64,000 nucleotides of DNA from Apostichopus japonicus (taxonomy: Eukaryota; Echinodermata; Holothuroidea; Aspidochirotida; Stichopodidae), in NCBI RefSeq assembly GCF_037975245.1, contig NC_092572.1:22612489-22676488 (forward strand), in the 5' to 3' direction. Positions within the stretch are counted from its first letter, which is position 1; every line of letters begins with the position of its first letter. A program made the position numbers and the translations under genes. The notes under the pieces are model-generated. The model was not told where the DNA came from. It ran no database searches and saw only the letters and a list, made by a program, of their open reading frames with translations. Shown one piece after another: positions 29,514 to 42,376 of this stretch.

Positions 29514-30794
29514 CAGAGCTCCCAACTGACCCGCATTTTGCGGGTTGGACCCGCATTCTAACACCCAAACCCGCTGACCCGCGCAAGCGTCCGAAAAACC
29601 CGCATTGTAATTGTCAAGTATACATAAAAAAATTGCATCAAATTTTGACTTAGCAACCATCATTTCTTTAGCATTTAGCATAATAGAGTAAAAAACCTCC
29701 TTTACAGCCAAGGGCGGCGGAACCGGGGGGGCACAGGGGGCACGTGCCCCCCCACTTATCCTCAGATTAAAAATGTGCCCTTTTTCTACATAAACATTTC
29801 GAAATAAAAAAAGAGTTTACAAAGCGAAACCCACGTCGAATGAAATATTTCGGGAAGTTTTAAATGTTTACTACCACAGGCGTAGGAGCCCAATTTGATT
29901 TGGGGGGGGGGGGGCTGTAACGACTTGCCCGAAAAATATTACCAAAATTTTTCGCGCGCTACGCGCGCGTTCAACATGTTAATGTGCATATCATATAGGC
30001 ATGCAAAGGTTATTACATCGCATGCCAATAACATGCAATCATTTGCCGTGTTATAACCCTTCCAAATTGGATATACTTATTGGGAAAGTCGTTACAATAA
30101 TAATGATCATAATAATATCAGTTTAACCATTGAAAAACACATAGAAAATTACTTTTCTTTCAGTATTTTCACATATTTCATTTGCTTTCATGCATGTATC
30201 GATCGCGTGTGCAGGGACTTGGACTTTATAATGATTTCACCTCATTTTGTCTTTTTCCTTGTTTCCCAAGTTGAACATTAGATACTGCAGTGCTAGTATG
30301 CATTGTTTCCTTGAGGGGGGGGGGGGGAGGGGGGTGGCGTTGATGGAGTGATGTGTATACGCAAATAAGATAATACAATAAGAGTTATAAAGGGTACTAA
30401 ATATCAGGCTGCATCAGTCCAATCGAATTTCTGCAAAGTGCCCTTCGACGTTGGTGCCCCCCCAGATTAAAAGTGCTTCCGCCGCCCTTGTTTACAGCAT
30501 CATTTGAACCTCAAATTAGCCTATATTTCTTTTCATTGGGGCGAGCAGCGAACATTTTCATGCCACGGGAAAGAATTAATTATCACCTACTATTAAATTT
30601 ATTTATGTTACACACAAAAAAAATGCATATTTCTCAGAAAATATTGGGTGACAAAAGCCTTTCTAAGTGCCACCATTTTACATGTAGGCATCACCAGGAT
30701 TCCAAAAAAAATCCCCCTCCCCTTATACCCCTCCCCTAGGAGGGCGATTCGTGGCATGGACCAGCATTTGCCTTCTCAAGAGTTGGGAGCTATG
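29514..30794. mobile_element. Outer inverted-repeat DNA transposon (non-autonomous)
   Basis: Ends cagagctcccaact on the left and agttgggagctatg on the right form 14-bp terminal inverted repeats with two mismatches. cttagt flanks both sides (29508-29513 and 30795-30800). Without the nested insert it is about 490 bp and has no coding capacity. Confidence 0.8.
29709..30490. mobile_element. Nested hAT-like element with 8-bp target duplication
   Basis: Terminal inverted repeats CAAGGGCGGCGGAA (left) and its complement (right), flanked by perfect 8-bp duplications tttacagc at 29701-29708 and 30491-30498. An 8-bp duplication and ends starting CA are typical of the hAT superfamily. 782 bp, no transposase. 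It is inserted inside the outer element. Confidence 0.88.
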
Positions 30795-31195
30795 CTTAGT
30801 GTTTATTATTTTACCAATTTGCTTTACTAAATGACTGATTACTGTTTAGTCACTGGCCGTAGGCGACTTATTGTGTTACTGGTTAACCTAGTAGGCATAT
30901 AGGCCTACCTGTTTGTTGACCTACTGGATGACCTGGTACTTGCTTATTTTCTAGATCACCAAGTGCTCATTGGTAATTACTGGTTCACCCAGTGCTTATA
31001 TCAGTACTGAGCTCCTGGTTACACAGTAGCATACTAATTGACCCACCAGTATAGTAACAAAATATGTTGGTTGACCCTTTACTTTTACCCCAATGGTTGG
31101 CACGACAACACATTTGACTTTATTGTTTGGAGAATTATTCGTCGATCTATATGGTTGATAAATGTGTCAGGATCCTATGTGACTTGTGAGATACA

Positions 31196-31565
31196 TACAT
31201 ACATGCATATTAGACACTTATATAGCGCTGCTACATCGAGATCGTAGCGCTTTACAAAAAGAAAGCTAATTCTTAGAATATAGATAAGTTTTCAGAGCTT
31301 TCTTGAAAATGGACAAAGAACGAGAACTCCTAATGCTAACAGGTAGGCTATTCCACATGCGTGGGGCAACAAAAAAATAAAGATTTGCCCTCCGCTGACC
31401 TGAGGGTCCTGATGGTATTGGGTTCAGTGAGGAGTGTGGTGTCACAAGCAGAGCGTAAGTTTGATCTACCAGAGCAGTAACGAGAGAGACAAGCACATAA
31501 GTATGCGGGGCGGTACTGCTTATACACTTATAAACTAGAACCATAACTTTGAAAATAATTGTCAC
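31196..31565 (-). mobile_element. 3' end of a CR1/L2-like LINE
   Basis: The minus-strand frame ends ...FFVAPRMWNSLPVSIRSSRS, then FKKALKTYLYSKN and a stop. The pattern WNSLPxxIR...SLxxFKKxLKTYLF is the known C-terminal tail of CR1/L2-type reverse transcriptase ORFs. It is 5'-truncated, followed by a short 3' sequence with agcgctttacaaaaagaaag-type ends. Confidence 0.8.
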
Positions 31566-31899
31566 TTCGACAGGAAGCCAATGCAGTTTATGTTAATAAT
31601 AATATGTAACAAGCATAAAATCAAAATGATGTAGTGAAACCAAACTATTGTCCGGAACGATTCGTTATCATTACAATCAACGGTGCTACATTTCTGCGCG
31701 TTAATTGGCATATAAATATGATTATGGTGCGATCATCCGTTAATACGATATTCTTCTTTATAGGTCATTAATTAACGTATACCGTACTCATAAATAACAT
31801 GTATATATAATAAGCAATATGGATGTATCAGATGTCAATCAATACTCTGGAAATAAATTCTTAGCAAACAAACAACAACACACTCAAGTTTCAAGTTTC

Positions 31900-32275
31900 A
31901 GGTTTACAATCTTGTTTCAGGGCCAAGGCCTTCTCACACGACTTTACAACTTAACCCTGGTCATTGGTAACTTGTCACACCTACACACCAAAGTGTGCAC
32001 AATCCAATCAATCTCTCCTGGGGCACCACAGTGCACCACAACCACGTGTCCCCCGGGGGACTTCTCATAGGGTGCAGCCACAAACCGGCCCAGACAACTA
32101 TTTTTACAAGTTACCTCGCAAGTCCCCATTTATACACCTGGGTGAAGAGAGGCAATGGAGATAAAGCGCCTCGCCAAAGGACACAACGTAATGATCTGGC
32201 CAGGGCTCGAACCTGTAATCCTTATATCACAAGTCCACTGCCTTAACCACTTGACCACAACGCCCTCACACTACA
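31900..32275 (-). mobile_element. tRNA-derived SINE, copy 1
   Basis: On the minus strand it starts GTTGTGGTCAAGTGGTTAAGG (A-box) and has GGTTCGAGCCC (B-box), then a conserved body shared with 47455-47735 and 62468-62705. The tRNA-like head resembles tRNA-Leu/Ser but is not a complete cloverleaf, so it is a SINE head and not a tRNA gene. Confidence 0.88.
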
Positions 32276-35200
32276 CAACCCTACATACAAAAAATAATGA
32301 CAGGAACCTCCCCACACCCACCCACAGCCCCCTCCCCACAGTCCCCCTCACCCGCCGGCATTAACATTGTTCATTTGTTACGCTCCCCCTGATCCTCCTA
32401 CACTACGCATATCATATCAAAGGAGATAGAGGGGGACAGGGGGGCAGGGGGAGAGAGGGTGGGGGAAGATTGGAGAGGGGTCAAACCTATTCTGTTCTTC
32501 TTTAATGGTCTTAATCCCTGACAGATGGGATGTTAAATGTCTTTTAGATTCTTTCATAAACGTTAGTTGTCGTAATGAAGCAGACACGTGAGCTGACTTG
32601 AGAGTGAATATGTCATGTGACTTGCTTCTTCGTTAGCTTGGCATAACTTGTCTAGCAAAAGTTAAGGTTGATGACACGCTCGATAAAAACATTACATATA
32701 AGTGCATATGTATGGCTTAACATGCATACTAGATAACATTAACTATTTTAAGAAATCACAACTCGAACGCCCTTTTATCCCAAACAGTGATAATGTTACT
32801 CAATATTATTAGTTATAGTTAAATTTGTAAGAATTTTCCAATTACATCGACTTGACTTGATGCTACACTCCCTCCTTGAGACTTCTTGTAGCTATATGTA
32901 TCTCCTCTGTAATAACAAGCTGATTGGACACCAGTCACAGCACGGTGGATGTTTGCATTTTTTACACTGTAAATTTTAATTAGTCATATACACATGCCAA
33001 AATGGTCAAATGACTAATTTTGCATTAGTCAGAATTTTTGACTAATTTCATCAGTTATGCGACTAATTAAAATGGCTAAAGACCAATGAAAGTTAGTCAT
33101 TGTCCAAAATAGTGACGAAGCATAATTAGTCAATTGGGAATCACGAAATTTGATTTCAAAGCTTTATTTGTTATTTTTGGTCTTCAAGGTTTTTTGTTAT
33201 TTACTTACAAACAACTTCCGCGCCACAATATGGATGAATATTAAAAAAATGTTTATAAAATCACCAATAATTAAAAACCCAAGGAATAATGGATATGCTA
33301 TATAACAATTTTCGGTTAAGTGTAAACTCTAAGACGTCATAAGAAAAATTTCCACACATTTTTGGGGGAAATTGATAATTACTTATAGCAAAAACTTAAT
33401 TAGGTTAAGGCGATATTCCAGCACCTGTACTAAAACGTCTTAGTCACTTGACTAATTTAGAATTCACAAATGACGTCAGATATACGTAGCCGCGCGTGCG
33501 CACTCTGCAGGCGCCAGGCCTCTAGCTCTCGATGATTCCGACGCCATGTTTGATACTGCAGTAAGAAATTCTGGAGCCGAGAAATGTCTGCAATCGCAAG
33601 GTGGGTGTATCTTATAACTTTACTAAATTGTGATTTAATTGCAAGTTATTCTTTATTTAGTATTTTTGGAATAGATAGTTAAATTGATGACAAGTAAATT
33701 ACCAGTTTTAGTTCTGCTTAGCAACAACGAACGTTCGTCGTTCTAGCCTAACGTTATGCCATATGCATGATATGTGCAGGATACCTCATACTCATAGGCC
33801 TAACGTGATTCAATAGGCTATGATGTGCACAAAAATTTATCTTTGTTTATTTTTGTAAAGTTCATTCTCAGAACCATTAAATGTTAACCAGAGTAGGGCT
33901 TAGCTTATTTACTGTTCAAATCGATGAAATTGTCAGGCTGAAAGTAACGGTGAACAGCGTTATAACTACGGTGGTCGGCACTGGGCGGGCCCGACCAGCA
34001 CGGAGGATTTTCGCCCACCACTCTGGATGAAAAACACTGCTTCCGACCGGCACTAATTTCACATAAAAAAAAACTGCTTAAAACGTAACTATTTGTGAAT
34101 AAAAGTGTTACTTGCATTAATATATCCGTCCTTAATCGTGTTTTATTTGCAATTGTACAAGAATCATGTTTTGCAAGGACAATTTTCCTGAATGTTTGAC
34201 ATTTAAAAATCTAAAAAAACTGAAACCAAATCACAATCTAACTTCTTGTACACGTGCACATTAGCGTGAACCAGAGCCTAAACATACAGGAAGGCTATAA
34301 TCCTACTTATGGAGAACAGGACCTAAACTCCCTAGCTAGGTGGAAAAAAATCGGTTTGCTGTAGGGCAATTTTCGCACTCCGGCGGATCTGTACTTTTTT
34401 TTAGCCAGCTAGATAGTAAACATCCCATTTCATATCATGTATCACTGGATTGGGGGTTTACAGCATTTGGTCAAGTTTTCTCGAAAGGGTGTATTACAAT
34501 AACGTTTCTGGAAAAGTTTGTCCAGTACACGTGTCATGATCATACCGGGGCTGAGCTATACAGCAGCTTGAAGGTCCTCTGCTTCATACACTGCAATATG
34601 ATGTGGTGAATTGAACTGAAACTGTTTCGCAAATAAGCTTGCATAAAATTTTCACCGAATAGTCACTTATATCTCTAACCCTATGGCAGCCGAACAACAC
34701 ACTAAGTCAATGGGGGAAATCAAGCCTAACCATATGTTTATTCGCTGAACCTGTGACGCAGTAGGCTGGCACTAAAATTATCCATGGTTTAGAGGGCTGT
34801 ACTACTATTATGCAAATATTAACGTTACGGTCAATGGTCTTTGTAGTTAGCATATATGTGTGGCGTAGCTTAATTGTTTAGTTTGACTTTTGGTATGTCA
34901 ACATGGGTTTTCTGTAGTTCTTGGGGGCATATTTTTAATGCAAATGGCTAATTCCCATTTTCAGTTGTAGTTGCGTACCACTCGTTGAACAAGGCTAACA
35001 ATGTACAAGGCGCAGGTAAAGGCTATACTTATGTGCTGTTTTTATCAGACTTTCGAGTAGCCCATTGTCACTATCATTGATAAGTGACTAAGAAATTTTA
35101 CTTATGAGGTTTGATAACGAGGAAGATTTGCAAGAATTATATATAGTATTGACTCTCGGACAGTTGGTAGTGGCGGATTTTAGTGTATAAGGCAATTGTA

Positions 35201-35961
35201 TTAATGTTTAGAGGGAGATAAAATTGGACTATATTTCATTAAAAATGCCAGATTTCTACAGTTTCGAGTGAAATTCAATTAACCTATGCGAATTGTATCC
35301 ATCGATATTTGGATTAGTCTCATTCTGTTGGTGTATGTAAGAAACAAAAAGTGAATTCATCAATCCCATTAACACATTTGAAAATCAAGGGCACTACGGT
35401 CAATGGCAGGTTGTTCCTACTAGGCAGAAACTGTACTGAGCCCTATATTTGTTATCCAAAATTTAAATTCTTTTAAAGTATTATACTTTTTTGGGTCAAC
35501 TATGCTCTTTATTCTTTTTTTGGCAATTGCACTTTTTATGCCAATTAAGATCTCTAGTGATGTCAAGAGTGAAGAATTCCTAAACACTTCCTGATAAATT
35601 TGAATTTGTTAGTGATTTTTCAGAATGCTGTTGGGTGTGATCATGTTGAGTGCCAAATCATGCCACAGTAATGACTGTTTCTGCCTTCATGATATTGTGG
35701 GGAAATGTCAATGATGTAATGGCTTCAAATAAGGAGAAATTACATGACTGAACAGCATTGGCAATTTAGCACTCAGCCTGTGACACCCCAGAAATATTGA
35801 AATTTTAGCTGCTCCTGCACTAACACCCACTAGAAGTAACCTTTATATTCAACTTGATTTTTTCCCTCACAACCAATAATATAAATATCAGTGAATGGTG
35901 TGCAAGTAGGTTTATTTGTCAAACCCTGAAATTGATATTTCTGTATATTTATTTCCAACAG

Positions 35962-38900
35962 GTATGCAAAGAAGAGGGCATCCATGATTTGTTTATAGCT
36001 CCATGGTTGTAGGAAGGTCTTATGAAGTATGGAAAATCTGTACTACTTAAGGTGTGCCAGTCGATGAAGAGAAAGGATGAGGTCTTTTCCTGGGCAGTTG
36101 ATGAGATGCAAGGGCAACGAGATGAGCAGAGTAAGAAGGGTACATTCCATTATTTGGTTATTTATTAATATTCAGTGAGGAAGTGTTGAATGACTTATCT
36201 CTTTGATTTAATAGAGCCCAAGTCGGGAATGGTTTAAAGATTCAGGTAACATGGAGTTAGAGGAGGGACTTAACCTTAGATGTAATGTTGCACAGTAAAC
36301 CAGTATATGAAAAAATATTGGTAATTACCAGTTCAAGCAAGGTACGATACCACAAAAATGAAAGGACCGAAGTACCATCAGTGGCTATACTTATGAAATA
36401 GTGTAACTGGTGATAGCATGTATTACACATACCCTATATCACATAGTTCTGAAGACAAAGTAAAGTATGTTGCTTATTTATCTTTTTTTGGGAACCCAAG
36501 TATTTCTGTGAAAACACTGTATTATCGGGTGCCATTTTTGTCAGTTCAACTAGTACTTGTTTTCAACAGTACCATGCAATTTCACTCAGATGGGTTCATC
36601 AGCACGAAAGCAAGCATCAAATAGTGGATCCTAAATAATTGAAGCAGACATTTTGCCTGTCATGTTTATGACACACATGTTTATGATTGCTTGTGTGGTG
36701 CTTCCCGGGTCAGTACTAAAAAGGAATCCTGATCAATGAAGGGAGACTATTTTGCTGTCATTTTGTACAGGTTATATCAGCAGAGCTCTGACAAGGTTTA
36801 TAATAGTTACATTGTTATGAATTGCAATAAAGTCCTGGTGAGAAGGAGCCATGTTATGAATTCGTATGAAGTCCACGAAGCGGCTATCCTGAGGTTTGTC
36901 CGATTTAACAAGAACACAAGGTGCTGCAGAACAATAAAGACGAAGCGTTATTCAGAAACATTAAAATTTCAATGTATAAGAGAAGTAACCGACTTTATGT
37001 GGGTATCATTGTCATTGTACACATCTAATTATAACTCTTATTTATTTTGTCAACAGATGCCACTGCTGTTGCTGCTGTGCTTGGTATTCCATTGCTGTTG
37101 AAGGAGAAAATAAAAAGCTTCCTGATATTTGCTGATGAAAGTGTAAGGACATATTAACCCTTCAAGTCCCATGGGATCTTGTCATAATTGATTTGCAAGT
37201 GCACTTTTCAAAAAATTAAAACTAGACTTTACCATTTCGCTACGTTACAGGACTGTTGGTGTCATTCGAAAGAGCTAATCTTTTTTCAGAAAATGACACT
37301 TATTTATTGGGGGGGGGGGATATTGAATACTGCCCTCCACCACACAAGGGCAGTCCGGACAAAGGAGGAAAAGTTCCCCTTTACAGTGTTGGATATATAT
37401 ATATATTTCACTTGGGAACAATGGCAGTTTTTTGACTAAATATGAATGAAAATTAGACAAAATTGGCATAAAATCCAACAAAGTTTGCTTGAAATTCTGA
37501 TGTAACCTCAAAAGCCAAAAAAGGGTCAAGTACCAAAAAAAAAAATCGAAATTTTGAAAAACAAGTCTCTAGGATCAAGGGCATGTAGTGTGGGAGAAAC
37601 TTCTGCCAGCCATGTTAAGTCCGCCATACAGTGGGGTGGGGTGCTGGGGAACTGTATGAGGTTCTTGTTGTATTTGCCATTGTGTGCCCTTTTTCAACAC
37701 AAAGTGCCCCTTTTGTGGGGATTTGTCCCCTGCCCTATTCCCATGTAGGCGTCCCTGTTTGTACATTCTTTTACCAAAAGAATATATGTGGATGCCTTTA
37801 TGATCTGTAGATAGCTCCTAATGTTTTTATTAGTGATATATATGGTCAATTCCATTTAAACTTAGCATGGTGGCGTTGGTATAAACATTTGCCATTTTAA
37901 TTTGTTCAGATTAATTTTCATGAGTGGACAGGGACAGCAATGAATTTCCTACAAAACGCTTGTAAATCTCATGAGAAGTAATGTGATGGGTGTTAAACCA
38001 AAATTAATAGCCAGTTTGAATTTCATCTTGAAAGCAAATGTTTTTTCATGGTATTTGGAAACAACAGTTGGCACTAACTGAAGGTGAAGAGTTGGTCTCT
38101 GAAAATGTAGGCCATGTGACCATACCTTTGACGCATAAGGAACAGCTGTGCAAAAAATATGACCTGTAAAACTGTTCATAATCTAAGCACATTAGTATTA
38201 TAATTTTCTTATCAATATATGTGTAGAGTGTATGGTTTTGGCAGATAGTTTTGTGATTTTATTGTTACTTTTGAATTGTCCAGGGTTAGTGTTAGAACTA
38301 ATTTTTAACAGAGAAAATAAATTTTCCAAACTTAAATGCAGCTTGATTGGTTGGGATTTATTTTACTTGTCGTGAAACTGCATGCAGCTAGACAACAGCC
38401 ATTTTGCTTAAAATCACACTTGAATGGGAATTTAAAAAAAGTGGTGTAGAAAGCCAAATTATTTCAGGTTCAAGTAGGGTGACTAAAAGCCACATTGATA
38501 CCAATAATCACCTGTACCATACCATACCATGTAAAATATTATGGTGTATTTTCTTGCTTATAGAATGAAGACCCCCAAGCCTCTACATCAGGGGAAATGG
38601 TGCCACTTATGGAGAATCAACCTGCTTTACAATATTTGTTGATGGGGAAGAAGTTGGATCTTGCAGTCTGCTGATTTCGGATTTGTCTTCATACATTGCA
38701 TCGTTTTACGTTTTCGACTTCGCTTACCCCACTATTTGAAAGAAGACCATGGTATTCATTCAGAAAATCATCTTAAGCATTAATGACAATTTTAAGTTAG
38801 ACCTCTCCATTCTAAGTGTGTTGGAGAGGGTTAATCAAAACCTCTAGGTGTAAAAACAAGAATAGACCTCTGACTGTTGTCGTTTGTCTGCTGTTAAAAC

Positions 38901-39180
38901 GAAATTATCATACTTTTTAACTAGTTGATACTTAAAATGTAATTCATAATAAGATTTAAATATTTAGCCCTCTACATCAAGGGAAATGGTCCCACTTGTG
39001 CAGAATAAACCCACTTTACAATATTTGATGGGGAAGAAGTTGGCTCTAGCAGTTGGTTGATTTCAGCTCTGTCAGCATACATAGCATCATACTATGTTTT
39101 CAACTTGGCTTATCCCACTGTTTGTAAGAAGACCATGGTCTTCATCCAGAAAATCATCCAGTATTTTCTGGTCAACTTCA
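35962..39180 (+). pseudogene. Decayed SAMD3-like gene (multi-exon, stops and frameshifts)
   Basis: Three exon-like blocks. 35962-36130 (acceptor CAACAG) encodes CKEEGIHDLFIAPWL, a stop, then EGLMKYGKSVLLKVCQSMKR. 37057-37142 encodes ATAVAAVLGIPLLLKEKIKS. 38566-38785 encodes, after a frameshift, FTIFVDGEEVGSCSLLISDL then SSYIASFYVFDFAYPTI and a stop. The LGIPLLL and YYVFN.xYP motifs match my memory of the multicopy SAMD3-like proteins of fish and invertebrates. The last block is repeated at 38970-39180. Stops and frameshifts make it non-functional. Confidence 0.6.
38560..39180 (+). repeat. Tandem duplication of the SAMD3-like C-terminal exon
   Basis: 38572-38790 and 38965-39165 are about 85-90% alike by eye. 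The second copy keeps a longer open end: YIASYYVFNLAYPTVCKKTM then VFIQKIIQYFLVNFTLVV and a stop. It retains the consensus Asn in YVFN that the first copy has lost. Confidence 0.7.
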
Positions 39181-40195
39181 CACTTGTTGTGTAGCAGTAC
39201 ATTTTAAAGCAAGGATTTGAGTCATGACATGACATGTTTTTAATAGAACTTTGACTTTTCAGTTCTTATTAAAATGTATTTGTCCATTATGTATGAGTGG
39301 ACATACTGCTGTATAATTTTTATATCAATATATTGTATTTTCAATCCTCTGACACAATTTGGTGATTGGGACAGCCATTTGGGACCAACTTGTTTATAAT
39401 ATTTGCATCCCTTGAAACAGTTCTCTGAAAATATTGGCTTAATCTGACAAAGTTTTTTTTAATGATTGAACCATGGGAGAAATATCACCCCATTCTAGCT
39501 GTAACACTCCTATTGAGGCTTTTCATGTGTACTTTTCAAGGTATGTTATAGCAATAAATGAGTCTGGTAAAATAAAGCCATGATTTCTGTATTTTTTATT
39601 CAAACATACCTTTTCAACCTTGCAATAGGATTTCCTTCATTTACCCCACAAGATTGCCCAATTTGTTTGTTTTTTTTCTGGGAGGGGGGGGGGAGGGGGT
39701 CGGATTGTATTAGCAACAGCCAGCAGGAACCCTGAGTGAAACTTACAGATTTTATGCACACGAAGATCTCCACACAAACTGGAGGCCCAAAACATCCGCT
39801 AAAGTGAAATCAAAATCGTGATGGAAGGCGCATTAGTCTGATGACTAATGAATAACAGGTCAAGTGCTGTGCAGGACTAATTTTGGAAGTCACCAGACTA
39901 AATGAATGGTCATATGACTATGATATATTAGTCACTTGACTAGTTTAGCTAATTAGTCATACGACTAATCTTTGCTGGTTAGTCATTTGACTAATTTTAA
40001 TTAGGCGTACGAAGCACTGTGCAGGACTAATTTTAATTAGTCAATTTGACTAACTTAGATTAACAGTGTAGGGGCTTATAGGGGGTACGCTTTGCACAAA
40101 CCGGTGCTGTGGATAAAGGCAGTGGCATTTGAAGCAATGAGGCTTAGCAATCGGGAGGTTCAGGCCTCAATATCCGACAGGGTCATAGTAAGGTG

Positions 40196-41608
40196 CACTG
40201 TAAACAATTACCCGTAAATTTTACAGTAAATTACTGGCAGCAGAGTTGCCAGTAATTTACTGTAAATTTTACGGTAAAACACCTCTTGCTGTAAAATATA
40301 TCTACAGTACTATACTGTAAAATGTTACAGTAATAAAATCAATTACTGTAGATCAATTATTGTAGAAAACAGTACATTACTGTAAAATGATACAGTAATA
40401 AAATCAATTACTGTAAATCGATTATTGTAGGAAACAGTATTTTACTGTAAATGATAAATATAAAATTGTTTGCTACTGTAAACTTTAAGGGGAAAACAGT
40501 AGTTCTCTGCTATTATTACTATCACTTTACAACCGATAGAGTTTTCTATGAAGAAAGTACCAATTCAATCAAACCCTAACTGAAAAAAATCCCATATGCA
40601 GCTGAAAGCTATTAATACGCAATTTCTTGCCTTCCAAAGAAGGTTGCATATACAACATGTGTGTTATTAAATTAAGAAAACAAAAACTTACTAAAAAAAA
40701 GATAAGAAAAAAAAGACATCAACTTATAAAAGTTGATTTCACATATTCCCATTATTTTAATGTTTGTCTTCACGCAAAACAGCTTCTAACACACTATAAG
40801 GTATTGAAATAAAGAAATGTATTTATACAAACTGGGCCATAGGGCTAATAATTTATCAGAAAAGCTAGTATCATAGAATCGATCCGAGTAATATAACGTA
40901 GAGATAGGGCCAACGCGTAGGTCTCCTTGTGACAAACTTCCAAGTTCTACCACGGTGTACGCGTAAGCCTAGCGTTGTCTGTATTAGGCCTAGCCTACGT
41001 TACGTTAGGTCCTTTGTCATGTAGACCTACCGAGCAACCGCCGTTATGAACCATATATTTTGAGAATTACAGATAGTGCCAGTCAATTTATTTTTCATAT
41101 TAACGATCCTTACAACTGTCAACATTCAATGATCACCAACAATGTACGTAGGTAGGTCTGAGGCGCGCAAACTGCAACAAGCAAATTATTCAGCCAGTCA
41201 ATTTATTTTTCATATTAACGATCCTTACAACTGTCAACATTCAATGATCACCAACAATGTACGTAGGTAGGTCTGAGGCGCGCAAACTGCAACAAGCAAA
41301 TTATTCAGCTGAACTTCTTCCCTGACTGCATGACCACTAGCACACTGTTACAGACTGGCAGTGTTAGTGTAGAGATCAGTGCACCAGCACCGTACCAGTT
41401 GCCACATAATTTATACAATGCATTGTGGGAGTCAAGTCGAGTCCAAAATACAGTAATGATGTAGGCCTACTGTAGGTTTCTGAATCTATTCCTGACATTT
41501 CATAAGTGGCAAGAAACGACAGTAAATTACTGTAAACTCAACTTACAGTACGCTGCTGTAGAAAAGCACGGTAAAATACCGTCAAATTTACAGTCGTTTC
41601 TTACAGTG
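40196..41608. mobile_element. Inverted-repeat element with CACTGTAA ends
   Basis: Begins cactgtaaacaattacccgt and ends with the complement of cactgtaagaaacgactgta. The interior is rich in ttacagtaa motifs in both orientations. No transposase. It contains a perfect 115-bp tandem duplication at 41079-41308. It lies 125 bp from the end of the 7.1-kb element, whose ends also read acactgtaa. Confidence 0.7.
41079..41308 (+). repeat. Perfect 115-bp tandem duplication
   Basis: Two adjacent copies starting ccagtcaatttatttttcat appear identical base for base, which implies a very recent event or an assembly artefact. Confidence 0.9.
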
Positions 41609-42376
41609 TGGGTTTTTAATCCAAGAGCAATCTACGGTTCTCCCATCTGAAATCCCTCTCTAAATTGAAAATATTCCAAATTTGAGTCAAAATGTTGCAT
41701 TGGAAGCCAACCGAGCTGTAAGTTGTAGTCCATACGCCCTTGTGGGTTTCTCCCACATTATTTTGTGGTCGCCTAGGCGTCGTAAAAATTAACTGCTGAC
41801 TATTATAATCATTATAGTAAACCGACTCGTCATGCCTTCCTTTCGTTATGCCTTCCTTTCCATATAAGTAGGCCTACAATGTCACAACTATTTTACCTCA
41901 GATGGTTAAATTTTTATTTTGTACCCAGCCAGCTCACTACGCCATACACAGCAAAGACATCAACATGACGTATGTGGTATCAAAATAGACTACTACACAA
42001 CATATTGTGAACGCTGCTTCTGAAACCGAACATTTTAACATTATTAAGTTAATATCTCTCTATTTAACCTGATTTAAAGAGTATAGAGAATACATTGATA
42101 CTTACAGCAGTTAGCCTAAGATAACTAACTCACTACTACAAGACCGAAATATTTAGCAATCCTTTCTTTAATCCTCTCTATATATTAAGCATATCATAAT
42201 TCTGATGTGCGTCTGGAATAGTACACATCGTAGGCGTTATTCATATACATATATTCAAAACGAAACCTGTGCAATGCATGTTTACACAAGTCGTCCATTA
42301 AAGAATGTATTGTTGGCAAAAGGGGAAAGTCCAATAGCTTCCCAAATACCAGTTTTGACCTCTTGAACTATAGCAA

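Larger units (their letters stand above)
29275..30900 (+). repeat. About 120-bp tandem repeat split by nested transposons
   Basis: Units contain accaatttgctttactaaat and cagtcactgatagaccaagt. Two lie at 29275-29513; the array resumes at 30795-30900 with the same phrase. The interruption is the element at 29514-30794. Confidence 0.8.
32967..40070. mobile_element. Putative 7.1-kb inverted-repeat element carrying a SAMD3-like relic
   Basis: The left end tacactgtaaattttaatta and right end taacttagattaacagtgta are inverted relatives, and both subterminal regions (32990-33135, 33420-33480 and 39830-40060) are filled with the motif ttagtca in both orientations. Such subterminal repeats are typical of transposase-binding ends. 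The interior contains decayed exons of one gene. No clear target duplication is seen, so the two ends could belong to separate elements of the same family. Confidence 0.6.

Noticed and set aside
40080-40195. Degenerate tRNA-like SINE head between two elements
   Set aside because: A gttcaggcct B-box-like motif is present, but no A-box or second copy supports it.
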